DNA from: Natrialba sp. SSL1
GTDB taxonomy: Archaea > Halobacteriota > Halobacteria > Halobacteriales > Natrialbaceae
Length of the DNA: 64,000 bases
Direction of reading: 5' to 3'
NCBI RefSeq assembly: GCF_001861355.1
Contig: NZ_MASN01000041.1
Location: 62,001 to 126,000 of the forward strand
Position 1 is the first letter of the stretch. Each line of letters begins with the position of its first letter. Below the pieces are notes generated by a model, which was not told the DNA's origin, searched no databases, and worked only from the letters and a program-made list of their open reading frames with translations. Both the position numbers and the translations under genes were made by a program. Positions 35,605 to 44,244 of this stretch are shown here, piece by piece.

Positions 35605-36273
35605 TCAGTCAGCGGTCGATGCGACTTCTGCAACTGCCCGGATCGGTGCGCCGTCGGCCTCGGCGAGTGCGAGCGGGAAGGCATAGAGCGTGATGGGCTG
35701 ACCGGTCGGAAGCTGCTCGAGGTTCGTCAGGTTCTCGATGATGAGCATGTCGGTTCCGAGTAGCGTGTGATGGGCCTGAAAGCCAGCAGGTTCTGACTCC
35801 GCTGTGTTCTCGGTTGGCGTCGGATCGGGATTGAGTGTGTCGAGCCCAACGTTCCAGCCGGCCTCGCGGCAGTGGTCGGCGGCGTCCGGTGTCAGATACG
35901 GGTGATCGAAGTAGCGGTCGGTTCCCCAGTACTCGTCCCAGTCGGTTCGACAGAGCAAGAGGTCGCAGTTCGTCTCGCTGTCGCTTTCAGGCAGATCACC
36001 CGCAGTGATCGCCTCTCGCGGGTCCCTGCCCGTGCAGTCGACGACTCGAGCATCGAAGACGAAGCGCTCAATCGGCATCGAGTCGAGGACGGCACCGTCG
36101 GGTTCAGTGTGACTCGGCGCGTCGATGTGCGTTCCGGTGTGACTGCCACAGTGGAGATCGGTAACACGGTAGCCGTCGTCCTCAATCGACGCCGCGTCGC
36201 GCTGCTCAACTGTCGGATCGTCGGGGAACACCGGCATTCCGGTCTCGATCGGGTGGGTGAGATCGACGTACAT
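35605..36273 (-). CDS. Cyclase/kynurenine formamidase-like hydrolase
   Basis: 222 aa. The N-terminus MYVDLTHPIETGMPVFPDDP and the metal motif HCGSHTGTHIDAPSHTEPDG are diagnostic of the cyclase family (HxGTHxDxPxH). Members hydrolyse N-formylkynurenine, isatin or similar amides or lactams using Zn or Mn. No kynurenine pathway genes are nearby, so the substrate is open. Convergent with dph6. Confidence 0.88.
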   Translation of the reverse strand: MYVDLTHPIETGMPVFPDDPTVEQRDAASIEDDGYRVTDLHCGSHTGTHIDAPSHTEPDGAVLDSMPIERFVFDARVVDCTGRDPREAITAGDLPESDSETNCDLLLCRTDWDEYWGTDRYFDHPYLTPDAADHCREAGWNVGLDTLNPDPTPTENTAESEPAGFQAHHTLLGTDMLIIENLTNLEQLPTGQPITLYAFPLALAEADGAPIRAVAEVASTAD

Positions 36274-36301
36274 TGATCACTTGCGCTATTTCGTCGTGAT
36301 C

Positions 36302-36336
36302 GTATGTAGCTGTAGGCTACTGTGGGCTGACTACTG
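36302..36336 (+). repeat. 7-bp tandem array upstream of the cyclase gene
   Basis: Five heptamers in register (GTATGTA, GCTGTAG, GCTACTG, TGGGCTG, ACTACTG). In the CTG phase it contains CTGTGGG, CTGACTA and CTGGATC. It lies 29 bp upstream of the cyclase start, in the gap before the lipoprotein stop. Confidence 0.5.
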
Positions 36337-36478
36337 GATCTCAAACAGGTCGTTCCAAAGACAGCGTCGAGAGCGGCCAGCAATTCGAACCCGAATCGTG
36401 GTCGTACACGAACGTCTCGCTGCTGATCTGGGTCGCCTTCTTCGCGTCTTGCTGGCGCTGCTCATCATCGCCGGTTGA

Positions 36479-37267
36479 TCAGTCCTCAGCCGACTGGGAC
36501 TCGAGTTCCTCCCAGCCGTCCTCGACCCAGTCGGGTTCCTCAAGTTCGAGGTCGTCGTCGCGGGTGAACTCGCCGACGGACTCCCAGGTTTGTTCTTCGC
36601 TGTCGACCGACATCGTCTGGGAAATCTCGTAGGTTTGAATGAGACCCGACGAGTCGACCAGGAGGTCGAACTCGACGTACTGGTCACTGTGTTGGGTGGT
36701 GTTTCCCGCACCTTCGATTCGGTACCGTTCAGCACCACTGTCAGACTCGTCGATGCTGACCGTGTGCTCGAGTTCACTGAGTTCGTACACCGATACCGGC
36801 AGACTTGTAGACTCCATCCCCATGTTCTGCCCGTGGAATTCAATAGTACCCGCAGCATCGGTGACGCGGGTAATACTCATCTGATCCCCGTCTTCCCGCC
36901 ACGTTTCGCGCGTCATCTCCGTATCCGGCTCAGGGTCTGCAAGCGAGTCCGGATCGACCTGTAACACGTAGCTAGCCGCATCCTCAGTAACCGTCTGTGT
37001 CGTGTTCGTCGTGCGAATGACCTCGCCCGACTCGTTGTGTCTCACTTGCTGTTCCGTCCGTTCGAATTCGTTGTACTCGAGTGCGTCGTAGTGAGCGTTT
37101 GCGAAGGCGGTCGTGTCGTTGATTCCGTCCTCGGTGAGTCCCGGCACGAGTTCGTCGCTCTCCGCGGTGAGCGGATCGCGGTCACCGTTTGGCGATGAGT
37201 CGAACGCGCTACAGCCGGCACTCATTACGAGCAGGGCAACCAACAGGAGGGCGGCAAGCTGTCGCAT
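36479..37267 (-). CDS. Haloarchaeal lipoprotein (DUF7537-like)
   Basis: 262 aa. A signal peptide ends in the lipobox LLVMSAGCSAF, giving a lipid-anchored Cys near residue 19. The mature part is acidic and beta-rich with paired segments (YVLQVDPDSL, TIEFHGQNMGM, YVEFDLLVDSSGLIQTYEIS), resembling LolA/LppX-like folds; I recall DUF7537 for such proteins. Function unknown. The same frame stays open for 46 codons past the TGA stop (see findings). Confidence 0.83.
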   Translation of the reverse strand: MRQLAALLLVALLVMSAGCSAFDSSPNGDRDPLTAESDELVPGLTEDGINDTTAFANAHYDALEYNEFERTEQQVRHNESGEVIRTTNTTQTVTEDAASYVLQVDPDSLADPEPDTEMTRETWREDGDQMSITRVTDAAGTIEFHGQNMGMESTSLPVSVYELSELEHTVSIDESDSGAERYRIEGAGNTTQHSDQYVEFDLLVDSSGLIQTYEISQTMSVDSEEQTWESVGEFTRDDDLELEEPDWVEDGWEELESQSAED

Positions 37268-37402
37268 GTGATTGCTTTGGATAATCGACAGTACCGCATA
37301 AGTAAATTCATATTTCTGACTGGTTGAGCACTGCAGCGGCCTGCCACCCGGTCGTCACACGACGGCCGAACCGCTTTGGGGCTCGGCAGTGCCCACACCA
37401 AC

Positions 37403-37870
37403 ATGATCGAAACCGAACGAGACCTGTTCATCCAGCGACTGCGCGAGTTCTACCACCTCGAGCGCGAACTCGAGGACCTCCAGACAGAACTGGCCGAGGC
37501 CGCGACCGACGAGGAACTCGAGTCGTTCTACATGGCACATAGCGAGACCACGACCGAGCAGATCGACCGCATCGAACCGCTGTTCGACGCGGTCGAGGCC
37601 GAACCGGGCGTCGTCGAGAGCGACGTGCTCGATACCCTCACGAGCGAGCGCGAAGACCTCATTGCGGACGTACAGGACCCGGCGCTCGGCGACCTCGTCG
37701 AGGCCGAACTCGGCCGGACGATCGAACGCCTCGAGATCACGAAACTCGAGACGCTGTTGGCGCTTGCGGATCGGATGGACTTGCCCAGCGAGATTGTCGA
37801 GCCACTCGAGCAAACGAAGACTGAGGCGACGAATGGACTGGAGCGCGCAAAAGAGGTCACAGAAATCTGA
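37403..37870 (+). CDS. DUF892/YciE-like ferritin-like helical protein
   Basis: 155 aa from the ATG at 37403. Helical and acidic, with the DUF892 pattern DLFIQRLREFYHLERELEDL at the start and a mid-protein segment YMAHSETTTEQIDRIEPLFD carrying Glu/His residues of a possible di-iron site. The last helix ITKLETLLALADRMDLPSEI is also family-like. YciE/YciF proteins are linked to stress responses. The upstream ORF start at 37376 is less likely. Divergent from the lipoprotein. Confidence 0.72.
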   Translation: MIETERDLFIQRLREFYHLERELEDLQTELAEAATDEELESFYMAHSETTTEQIDRIEPLFDAVEAEPGVVESDVLDTLTSEREDLIADVQDPALGDLVEAELGRTIERLEITKLETLLALADRMDLPSEIVEPLEQTKTEATNGLERAKEVTEI

Positions 37871-37904
37871 GAAGCGGAGAGATCGACACGACTGCTCGTG
37901 GCGG

Positions 37905-38309
37905 TCAGACCATGATCGAGACGACGCGTGCGAGGACGAGAATCATAATGAGCGCACCGAGTGCGACGAAGAGTGCGTTCTCGAGTGACGGATCGCCGGC
38001 CTCGATGGGCGTCGAACTGGGCTCGGGAGCGTAGGGGTCGTCTTCGTCCGTCTCGGCCTCGCTGTCGGACTGGTGGGTTGGGTCCTGGGTTGTGTCGCCG
38101 TCGGGGCCTCGTGAGAGGTCGATCGAGATGCGGTCCGTCTCTGCGCGCTCATCCGATGCTGTCGGTTGACCTGCGCGTGGTTCGGGCTCAGAGTTATCGA
38201 GTTCAGATTCGGGTTCAGACGCAGAGTCGGATCTAGGCTCTGACTCCGTCCCCCACGACGTCCCGCAGTCGTCCTCACGACGGCCGTCGTCGGACGTCTC
38301 GTCTACCAT
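37905..38309 (-). CDS. Tail-anchored acidic protein (DUF7312-like)
   Basis: 134 aa from the ATG at 38309. The first 100 residues are low-complexity Ser/Glu/Asp/Pro; then a conserved-looking PYAPEPSSTPIEAGDPSLEN leads into one C-terminal helix FVALGALIMILVLARVVSIM. This layout is common in haloarchaea (I recall DUF7312). It would sit in the membrane with the acidic part in the cytoplasm. Function unknown. Convergent with the ferritin-like gene. Confidence 0.72.
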   Translation of the reverse strand: MVDETSDDGRREDDCGTSWGTESEPRSDSASEPESELDNSEPEPRAGQPTASDERAETDRISIDLSRGPDGDTTQDPTHQSDSEAETDEDDPYAPEPSSTPIEAGDPSLENALFVALGALIMILVLARVVSIMV

Positions 38310-38400
38310 GAAGAGCAGTACACAGGCCGGCGTCAAAAACCCGCCGTCCTGTGATCGGGCAGCCTGAGAGAGTGTTCAGTTTCAGACAGTCTCGGCGCAG

Positions 38401-40182
38401 TTACTGGGTGTGTCGACTCGGTCGATTATCTCGACCGCGTCGGTCCCCGATGTCGCCCTCGTAGACGACACCGCGCTCCGCATCGACGGTCACAACCGTT
38501 CCGGTGTCGGTGTCCGGAATATCCGCGCCACTGACCATCGGCACGTCCATCTCCCGTGCGACCAGTGCGGGATAGCCGGTCATCCCCCGCTGAGCGTTGA
38601 CGATGCCGCCGATCGTGTGCAGATCGCCCGTGAACTCCTCGTCGAACTCCGACGGGAGGACGATGATCGCCCCCTCTGGAACGTCGGTGAGGTCGCCGTC
38701 CGGCACGCGTGCGACCGGTCCCGTCGCGCGACCACCGACGACGACGCGGCCCGTCGTTAACGCCTCCGCGGCGACGTGGACCTTCAGCATGTTCGTCGTG
38801 TTCGCGCCCTCGAGTTCGGTCATCATTCCGCAGAGGACGACCACGGTGTCACCGCTCTCGGCGACCCCGGCCTCGAGTGCTGCCTGTACCGCTTTCTCGA
38901 CGACGGCGTCGGCCCCCTGATCGGAGACTTCGGCGTACAGCGGTGTGACGCCCCACGAGAGGGCGAGTTTCCGCCGGACGCGATGGCTCGGCGTCGAGGC
39001 GACGACGGGGACACCTGGCCGATACTTCGCCGTCTTCAGCGCCGTATAGCCGGATTCGGTCGCCGCGACGACTGCGTCAGCACCGATGTCTCGTGCGAGG
39101 AAGCGAGCAGACCGTGCCAGCGCATCCGTTCGGGCCTCGCCGGCCGCGGGAACACGTTGCTCTAGCAGTTCGTCGTACTCCGCCGAGTTCTCGACCTCGC
39201 GGACGATGCTGTCCATCGCGTCGACGACGGCGACAGGGTGGTCGCCGATGGCGGTCTCCGCAGAGAGCATCACCGCGTCCGTGCCGTCGAGAACGGCGTT
39301 TGCCACGTCCGAGGCTTCTGCTCTCGTGGGCCGGCGCGCGTGAACCATCGAGTCCAGCATCTCCGTTGCCGTGATAACCGGCAGACCAGCCTCACGACAC
39401 TTCCGAATGATCCGTTTCTGAATCATCGGCACGTCTTCCATCGGACACTCGACGCCCAGATCACCGCGGGCAACCATGATCCCGTCCGAGGCGTCGATGA
39501 TCTCGTCCAAGTTGTCCACCGCGCCGACGCGCTCGATCTTCGAGATGATAGGAATCTCCGCACCGAAGCTCTCGAGTACCTCGCTGACTTCGAGGACATC
39601 CTCGGCGTCGCGGACGAAACTCGCGGCGACGAAGTCGACTTCCTTCTCGGCGGCCAGTTCCAGGTCCTTCCGGTCGGATTCGGTAACGACATCGAGATCC
39701 AGATCGACGCCGGGGACGTTCACGCCCTTCCGGCCGCCGAGTTCGCCGCCCGTGTCGACGTGTGCGCGAATCACGTCACCCTCGCGCTCGCGAACCGTCG
39801 TCTCGATCAGGCCGTCGTCGAGCAGGATACGATCCCCAACTTCGACGGCGTCGATCGGCAGCGAGAGCCCGACCCGTTCGGTCGAAACCTCGTCACCCTC
39901 GACGAACTCGATTTCGGAGCCGGACTCGAGTGTCACCGTTTCGCCTTCGGGAAGCGAAGCGGTGCGGATCTCGGGGCCCTGCATGTCGAGCATGACGGCG
40001 ACGGGCTTCTCGCGTTGCTCGTCGACCGTTCGGACGCGGTCGATGAGTTCGGCTCGGTCCGCGCGGCTGCCGTGACTCGCGTTCAGCCGGGCGACGGACA
40101 TCCCGGCGTCGGCGAGGTCGCGGATCGTCCGCTGATCGCTCGAGGCGGGGCCTAGCGTACAGACGATCTTTGCGTTTCTCAT
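38401..40182 (-). CDS. pyk: Pyruvate kinase with a C-terminal PEP-utiliser-like domain
   Basis: 593 aa from the ATG at 40182 (MRNAKIVCTLGPASSDQRTI). Catalytic elements: ISKIERVGAVDNLDEII with the active Lys, IMVARGDLGVECPMEDVPMI and ATEMLDSM. Residues past about 480 form an extra domain (TTGRVVVGGRATGPVARV ... GYPALVAREMDVPMVSGAD) like the swivelling domain of PEP synthase, but the phosphorylated His is missing, as in bacillar long pyruvate kinases. The ORF extension to 40359 overlaps the divergent GYD gene and is not real. Confidence 0.93.
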   Translation of the reverse strand: MRNAKIVCTLGPASSDQRTIRDLADAGMSVARLNASHGSRADRAELIDRVRTVDEQREKPVAVMLDMQGPEIRTASLPEGETVTLESGSEIEFVEGDEVSTERVGLSLPIDAVEVGDRILLDDGLIETTVREREGDVIRAHVDTGGELGGRKGVNVPGVDLDLDVVTESDRKDLELAAEKEVDFVAASFVRDAEDVLEVSEVLESFGAEIPIISKIERVGAVDNLDEIIDASDGIMVARGDLGVECPMEDVPMIQKRIIRKCREAGLPVITATEMLDSMVHARRPTRAEASDVANAVLDGTDAVMLSAETAIGDHPVAVVDAMDSIVREVENSAEYDELLEQRVPAAGEARTDALARSARFLARDIGADAVVAATESGYTALKTAKYRPGVPVVASTPSHRVRRKLALSWGVTPLYAEVSDQGADAVVEKAVQAALEAGVAESGDTVVVLCGMMTELEGANTTNMLKVHVAAEALTTGRVVVGGRATGPVARVPDGDLTDVPEGAIIVLPSEFDEEFTGDLHTIGGIVNAQRGMTGYPALVAREMDVPMVSGADIPDTDTGTVVTVDAERGVVYEGDIGDRRGRDNRPSRHTQ

Positions 40183-40304
40183 GGCTTGCGCTAGCGCGAG
40201 CACGGGCAAAAAGATAGGTGACTTACTCGGAGCCGAGTTTGCCTTTACTGCGACCGTCGTCTGCCACGACAACCGTTTTCCGTCTGTCCGGATCGTCCTG
40301 AGAC

Positions 40305-40592
40305 ATGCCAACGTACGCATCACTGATCGATGTCGAGGGCCGGGACGTTCAGAACGCACAGGAACTCGCGTCGATCTGGGGTGAAGTGCACACGGAGTTC
40401 GAGCAGCACAACGCCGAGCTCCAGGAGTCGTACGCGATCCTCGGCGAGCACGACTTTCTCGCCGTGTTCGAAGCCGGCGACCGCGAGGCGGCGTTCAAAT
40501 CGGCGCTCACGCTGCGTCGCCACGGTCTCCGAGCACAGACGATGGAACTCCTGGACACCGACAATTTCTCGCAACTCGTCGACGAAGTGTGA
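40305..40592 (+). CDS. GYD domain protein
   Basis: 95 aa. MPTYASLIDVEGRDVQNAQE, ESYAILGEHDFLAVFEAGD and ALTLRRHGLRAQTMELLDTD match the small ferredoxin-like GYD family (the Gly-Tyr-Asp motif is GEHD here). Function unknown; the fold often dimerises. It diverges from pyk (122 bp) and converges on the winged-HTH gene with 11 bp between stops. Confidence 0.85.
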   Translation: MPTYASLIDVEGRDVQNAQELASIWGEVHTEFEQHNAELQESYAILGEHDFLAVFEAGDREAAFKSALTLRRHGLRAQTMELLDTDNFSQLVDEV

Positions 40593-40603
40593 CGGCTGGA
40601 GCG

Positions 40604-41617
40604 CTACGACTCGCCTCGACACACCCGCTCGGTGTCGACGATCCGAACGTCGTCGTTGACGACCAGTTCGAGTCGAACCGTTTCGAACTCGATGTCGAGA
40701 CGCACGCGACGCGGCTCGTCACTCAGAACCGTTACCGCGTCGTCGTCGACGAACGGAAGACTCCAGACACGAGTGCTCGTGAGATCCAGTCCGTGGTCCC
40801 AGCAGAACGCAATCGCTTCCGGATGGGTGATCGCGACAATACCGACGTGTGACCCGCCGAGGGATCCACACTCGTCACAGTTCGCACTGAACGTGTGCTC
40901 CCAGCGCCGGTCCGGGGTGTACTCGAGTGTCCGCTCGATGGGCGCGTGGCAGTAGGGACAGATGTTTTCGAGGAGCTGTTCGACGGTGTGACGCCACAGC
41001 GTCGAGGCGGTGTCGAGCAGTTCGTCGACTGCCATTCCTCGCGCCGCTGCGCCGGTGGGTCGGACGGCATGGGCATACAGAAGGTCGTCGCCACGCCGAA
41101 TCTCGACAACGCTATCCTCGTAGGTTGCCGTCAGTGGGTCCTGTGCTGTCGGCTCGTCGTCGGTCTCGTTCGTACTGGTTTCGACAGGGTTCTCTCTCGG
41201 GTCCTCGAGTACGACAGGACCACACGGTTCGTGTGATCGCCAGGCGTCGACATCGATCACTTTGGCGATTTCGAAGCCGGCGAACGTGAGCCGGTAGCCG
41301 TCGAGACTGGAATCCGTACTGGTGCGTGAATCACTGTTGGAACTGGAATGTGTGTCGGTGGTGGTCTCGGTCTTGTCCCCGCGCTCGACGAACAGTCCGT
41401 CAAGCTGTCGCAGGTGGTAGTTGAAGTTACCCTTATCCGCGACACCGACTTCCGATCGGAGCGTCGAGTACGAGAGCGTCGCCTCTCGTGACGCCGACTG
41501 CAAATGGTCGTAGAGCACGCGGAGGATCTCGAGTCGGGTCTCGTTGCCGAGCGGTTTGAACGGGTCGGCGGGCCGTTCTGACGTCGCTTCGTCGGGTGTC
41601 GTGTTCGATCCTGTCAT
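40604..41617 (-). CDS. Winged-HTH regulator with a zinc-ribbon domain
   Basis: 337 aa. The N-terminal ArsR-like winged helix reads PFKPLGNETRLEILRVLYDH and FNYHLRQLDGLFVERGD. The C-terminal half contains two Cys pairs, NICPYCHAPIE and ANCDECGSLG, for a zinc site, and a long acidic sensor region. This layout is frequent in haloarchaeal HTH proteins (DUF7351-type). It is divergent from the serine hydrolase, with an inverted repeat between them, and probably regulates that gene and itself. Confidence 0.85.
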   Translation of the reverse strand: MTGSNTTPDEATSERPADPFKPLGNETRLEILRVLYDHLQSASREATLSYSTLRSEVGVADKGNFNYHLRQLDGLFVERGDKTETTTDTHSSSNSDSRTSTDSSLDGYRLTFAGFEIAKVIDVDAWRSHEPCGPVVLEDPRENPVETSTNETDDEPTAQDPLTATYEDSVVEIRRGDDLLYAHAVRPTGAAARGMAVDELLDTASTLWRHTVEQLLENICPYCHAPIERTLEYTPDRRWEHTFSANCDECGSLGGSHVGIVAITHPEAIAFCWDHGLDLTSTRVWSLPFVDDDAVTVLSDEPRRVRLDIEFETVRLELVVNDDVRIVDTERVCRGES

Positions 41618-41745
41618 TCTCCTACTGAAGTCGTCTGTCGGTTCCTATTCGTCTGTCTGGTATCTGCCCGTTGTCTAGCCGTCTGCTCGACATCTGTCCA
41701 TCACCCCTCTGTTGTCTATCTCTCTCGTCATCGACTCGCCGAACA

Positions 41746-41763
41746 GGAGTAAAATATTACTCC
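41746..41763. promoter_or_regulatory. Inverted repeat in the divergent promoter, operator candidate
   Basis: Arms GGAGTAA and TTACTCC separated by AATA, 7+4+7 bp, in the most AT-rich part of the 188-bp gap between the winged-HTH gene and the serine hydrolase (ATG 43 bp downstream). It overlaps the likely TATA region (AAAATATTA; another TATA-like AATACAT follows). It fits a dimeric winged-HTH binding site. Confidence 0.5.
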
Positions 41764-41805
41764 AAATACATATGTTGTACCCGTTTGAATCGACACCTAC
41801 CTGTA

Positions 41806-44154
41806 ATGTCGACTGACCCCTCCCGCCGGCAGCTTCTCGCCGGCTCGGCGCTTCTCGGAACGGCATCGCTCGCCGGGCCGCTCACGGATCTTGCCGGTGC
41901 TGACGTATCGCCATCCGAACTGTCTGAGCTGGGTGAACGCTCGGTGCACAACGGAACCGGACGAAGCGAACCGACCACCGCCACACTGCACGCACAGCAA
42001 GACGAGGCCGAACTCGACCTAGAGCTGGATCCCGACGCCGTCGAGTCGTTCGTCGACGACGCACTGGACACGGCCCTCGACGAACACGATATCGTCGGCG
42101 CGTCCGTCGCCGTCGTCCACGAGGACGAGGCCATCCTCACGAAAGGATACGGCGTGGCAGACGACGACACGGATGAGCCCGTCGACGCCGCCGAAACACG
42201 CTTTCGAGTTGGGTCGGTTTCGAAACCGATCGTCTGGACGGCCGCGATGCAACTGATCGAGGACGGGCAGCTTGATCCATACGAGGACGTGACGACATAT
42301 CTCGATTCCGTCTCGATTTCTGAAACACACGCCGAACCGATCACGATGGCCCACCTCGCGACGCATACCGCCGGCTTCGAAGAGCGGTTTCAGGGAACGT
42401 GGGTCACCGACCCCGACGACGTACGGGACTTGCCGACAGTGCTCTCGGACGAACAGCCGGCCCGCGTCCGGCCACCCGGCGAGGTGATCGCCTACTCGAA
42501 CTACGGCACCGCACTCGCCGCCCAGGTCGTGGCCGATATCGCCGGCACACCCTTCGGACAGTACGCTCAGGAGAACGTCTTCGACCCGCTGTCGATGACG
42601 CAGTCGTCGTTCGCACAACCGTTCCCGGACGAAGCGGTGAGCGAGAACGTCGCCACGGGGTACAGCGCACTCCTTGGATCGCCCCAGGAAGCGCCCGGGC
42701 TGCTCGTCGAGTTCGCCCCCGCTGGCTCGATGACCGCGTCGGCGACCGACATGGCGCAGTTCATGCGCGCACAGCTTGGGGACGGCTCGCTTGGCACCGA
42801 CGATAGTCGGGTACTCGAGTCCGATGCCATGTCCCAGCTCCAGGAGCAGTGGTTCACCCACCACGACGCGCTCGACGGCTTCACCTTCGGGTTCATCGAA
42901 GGCACCGTCGGTCCGCAGGCACACCGGACGCTCGAGCACAACGGCCACATCCCGGGTTCGTTCTACAGCGATCTCTGGCTGGTTCCCGCGGCCAATCTCG
43001 GCGTCTTCGTTACGTACAACACCGACAGCGGGGCGGTTGCAAGCGGCGAGTTCCGCGAAGCGTTCGCTGCTGAATTTCTGCCCGAAGCCGACGAGGAAGA
43101 CGAGCCGACGCCAGACGAGCCCGACGGCCCACCCACTCGCGCCGGCGAACTCGAGGGCACCTTCCGCAGCGTTCGGGTCGTCGAGACGACGATGGGAAAG
43201 CTGCCGTCGACGGTGCAAGCGGCCAGTGCCGATGTCCGCGTCGACGACGACGGCTTTCTCGTCACGGATTTCGGTGGGGGTCCCGACCGCTGGGTAGAGG
43301 TCGAGCCGCTCCGCTTCGAGGCGGTCGAGGGCGATACGCGGCTTGCCTTCGGCGAGCGAGATGGTGACGTTCGATATCTCTTCCTCGATTTCCAGGCGTT
43401 CGAACGCCAGTCGTGGCACGAGTCGCTCTCGCTGCACGGCGGAGTCGCCGGCGCGACGATGCTGGGAATGCTCTCGGGGGCCGTCGGTTGGCCGCTAGCT
43501 CGTGGCTGGCGGCGGTTCCGCGGTGACTGCGGTGGGAGCGGCGGTGGCGGCGATAGCGGGAGTGAGAACGAGCTTTCCGACGCAACTACTGGCGAGGCCG
43601 GCACCGATTCCGCTGCGTCAGCACCGAGTGGTGTGACTGACGCGGAATCGCCGTCTGAGACGCAGCAGATCGACGACTCGGCGGCTTCGAGTACTGCGGG
43701 TTCGGACAGCGCCAGTCCTGAGTCAGACGGGGACTCGAGTGCGTCCGTAGCCGAGGAGTCACGATCGAAGTCGGTGTCCCAGCCGCAGACACGGACACAG
43801 TCCCAGACCCAGTCCTCGCAGTCATCAACACCGCTTCACAACGCAGGCTGGGCGCGCTGGGTCGCCGGCAGCTCGATTGGGGCGCTGTTTGGTTTCCTCG
43901 CCGGCACTGTCGTGCTCTACCTGTTGCAGCCGTACACACTACTCAGTAGCCCGCCGACGAGCTTCCAGCTGCTCGCCGTGTTACCGCTGGTCGGCGCGCT
44001 CGGAACGGTCGTCGCGGCAGGGTATGCCGTCCAGTCCTGGCGGCTCTCGTGGTGGACGTTGCGCTCGCGGGTTCACTACACGCTCGTCGTGCTCGCAACG
44101 GCTGTCTTCTGCCTGCTGTTGGGGTACTGGAACCTGCTCGCGATTCCGTTGTAG
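41806..44154 (+). CDS. Tat-exported class C beta-lactamase-like serine hydrolase with C-terminal membrane domain
   Basis: 782 aa from the ATG at 41806. MSTDPSRRQLLAGSALLGTA is a twin-arginine signal. The serine hydrolase has SxxK as Ser137-Val-Ser-Lys140 and YxN as Tyr230-Ser-Asn232, with HNGHIPGSFYS near the HxG position. After about residue 440 comes a beta-rich lipocalin-like segment. The C-terminus has about four membrane helices (GGVAGATMLGMLSGAVGWPL, GSSIGALFGFLAGTVVLYLL, LLAVLPLVGALGTVVAAGYA, LVVLATAVFCLLLGYWNLL) with a Ser/Thr/Gln-rich linker between the first and second. It acts outside the cell; substrates could be peptides or esters. Upstream ORF start at 41671 lies before the promoter. 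Confidence 0.88.
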   Translation: MSTDPSRRQLLAGSALLGTASLAGPLTDLAGADVSPSELSELGERSVHNGTGRSEPTTATLHAQQDEAELDLELDPDAVESFVDDALDTALDEHDIVGASVAVVHEDEAILTKGYGVADDDTDEPVDAAETRFRVGSVSKPIVWTAAMQLIEDGQLDPYEDVTTYLDSVSISETHAEPITMAHLATHTAGFEERFQGTWVTDPDDVRDLPTVLSDEQPARVRPPGEVIAYSNYGTALAAQVVADIAGTPFGQYAQENVFDPLSMTQSSFAQPFPDEAVSENVATGYSALLGSPQEAPGLLVEFAPAGSMTASATDMAQFMRAQLGDGSLGTDDSRVLESDAMSQLQEQWFTHHDALDGFTFGFIEGTVGPQAHRTLEHNGHIPGSFYSDLWLVPAANLGVFVTYNTDSGAVASGEFREAFAAEFLPEADEEDEPTPDEPDGPPTRAGELEGTFRSVRVVETTMGKLPSTVQAASADVRVDDDGFLVTDFGGGPDRWVEVEPLRFEAVEGDTRLAFGERDGDVRYLFLDFQAFERQSWHESLSLHGGVAGATMLGMLSGAVGWPLARGWRRFRGDCGGSGGGGDSGSENELSDATTGEAGTDSAASAPSGVTDAESPSETQQIDDSAASSTAGSDSASPESDGDSSASVAEESRSKSVSQPQTRTQSQTQSSQSSTPLHNAGWARWVAGSSIGALFGFLAGTVVLYLLQPYTLLSSPPTSFQLLAVLPLVGALGTVVAAGYAVQSWRLSWWTLRSRVHYTLVVLATAVFCLLLGYWNLLAIPL

Positions 44155-44244
44155 TCCACCGCCTGTTCCGGGTCGTCAGAAACGAACCTCGCAAGTAAAA
44201 CGTAAAAACAGCGTTTCCATCGGAATCGGCCGTCCCGAGACGAG

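Noticed and set aside
36257-36478. Plus-strand 73-codon ORF between the cyclase and the lipoprotein
   Set aside because: Arg-rich composition, no signature, overlaps the cyclase start; considered chance.
41631-41720. Possible 10-bp GTCTG periodicity upstream of the winged-HTH gene
   Set aside because: Units drift in phase and match poorly; too weak to list with the clear arrays.
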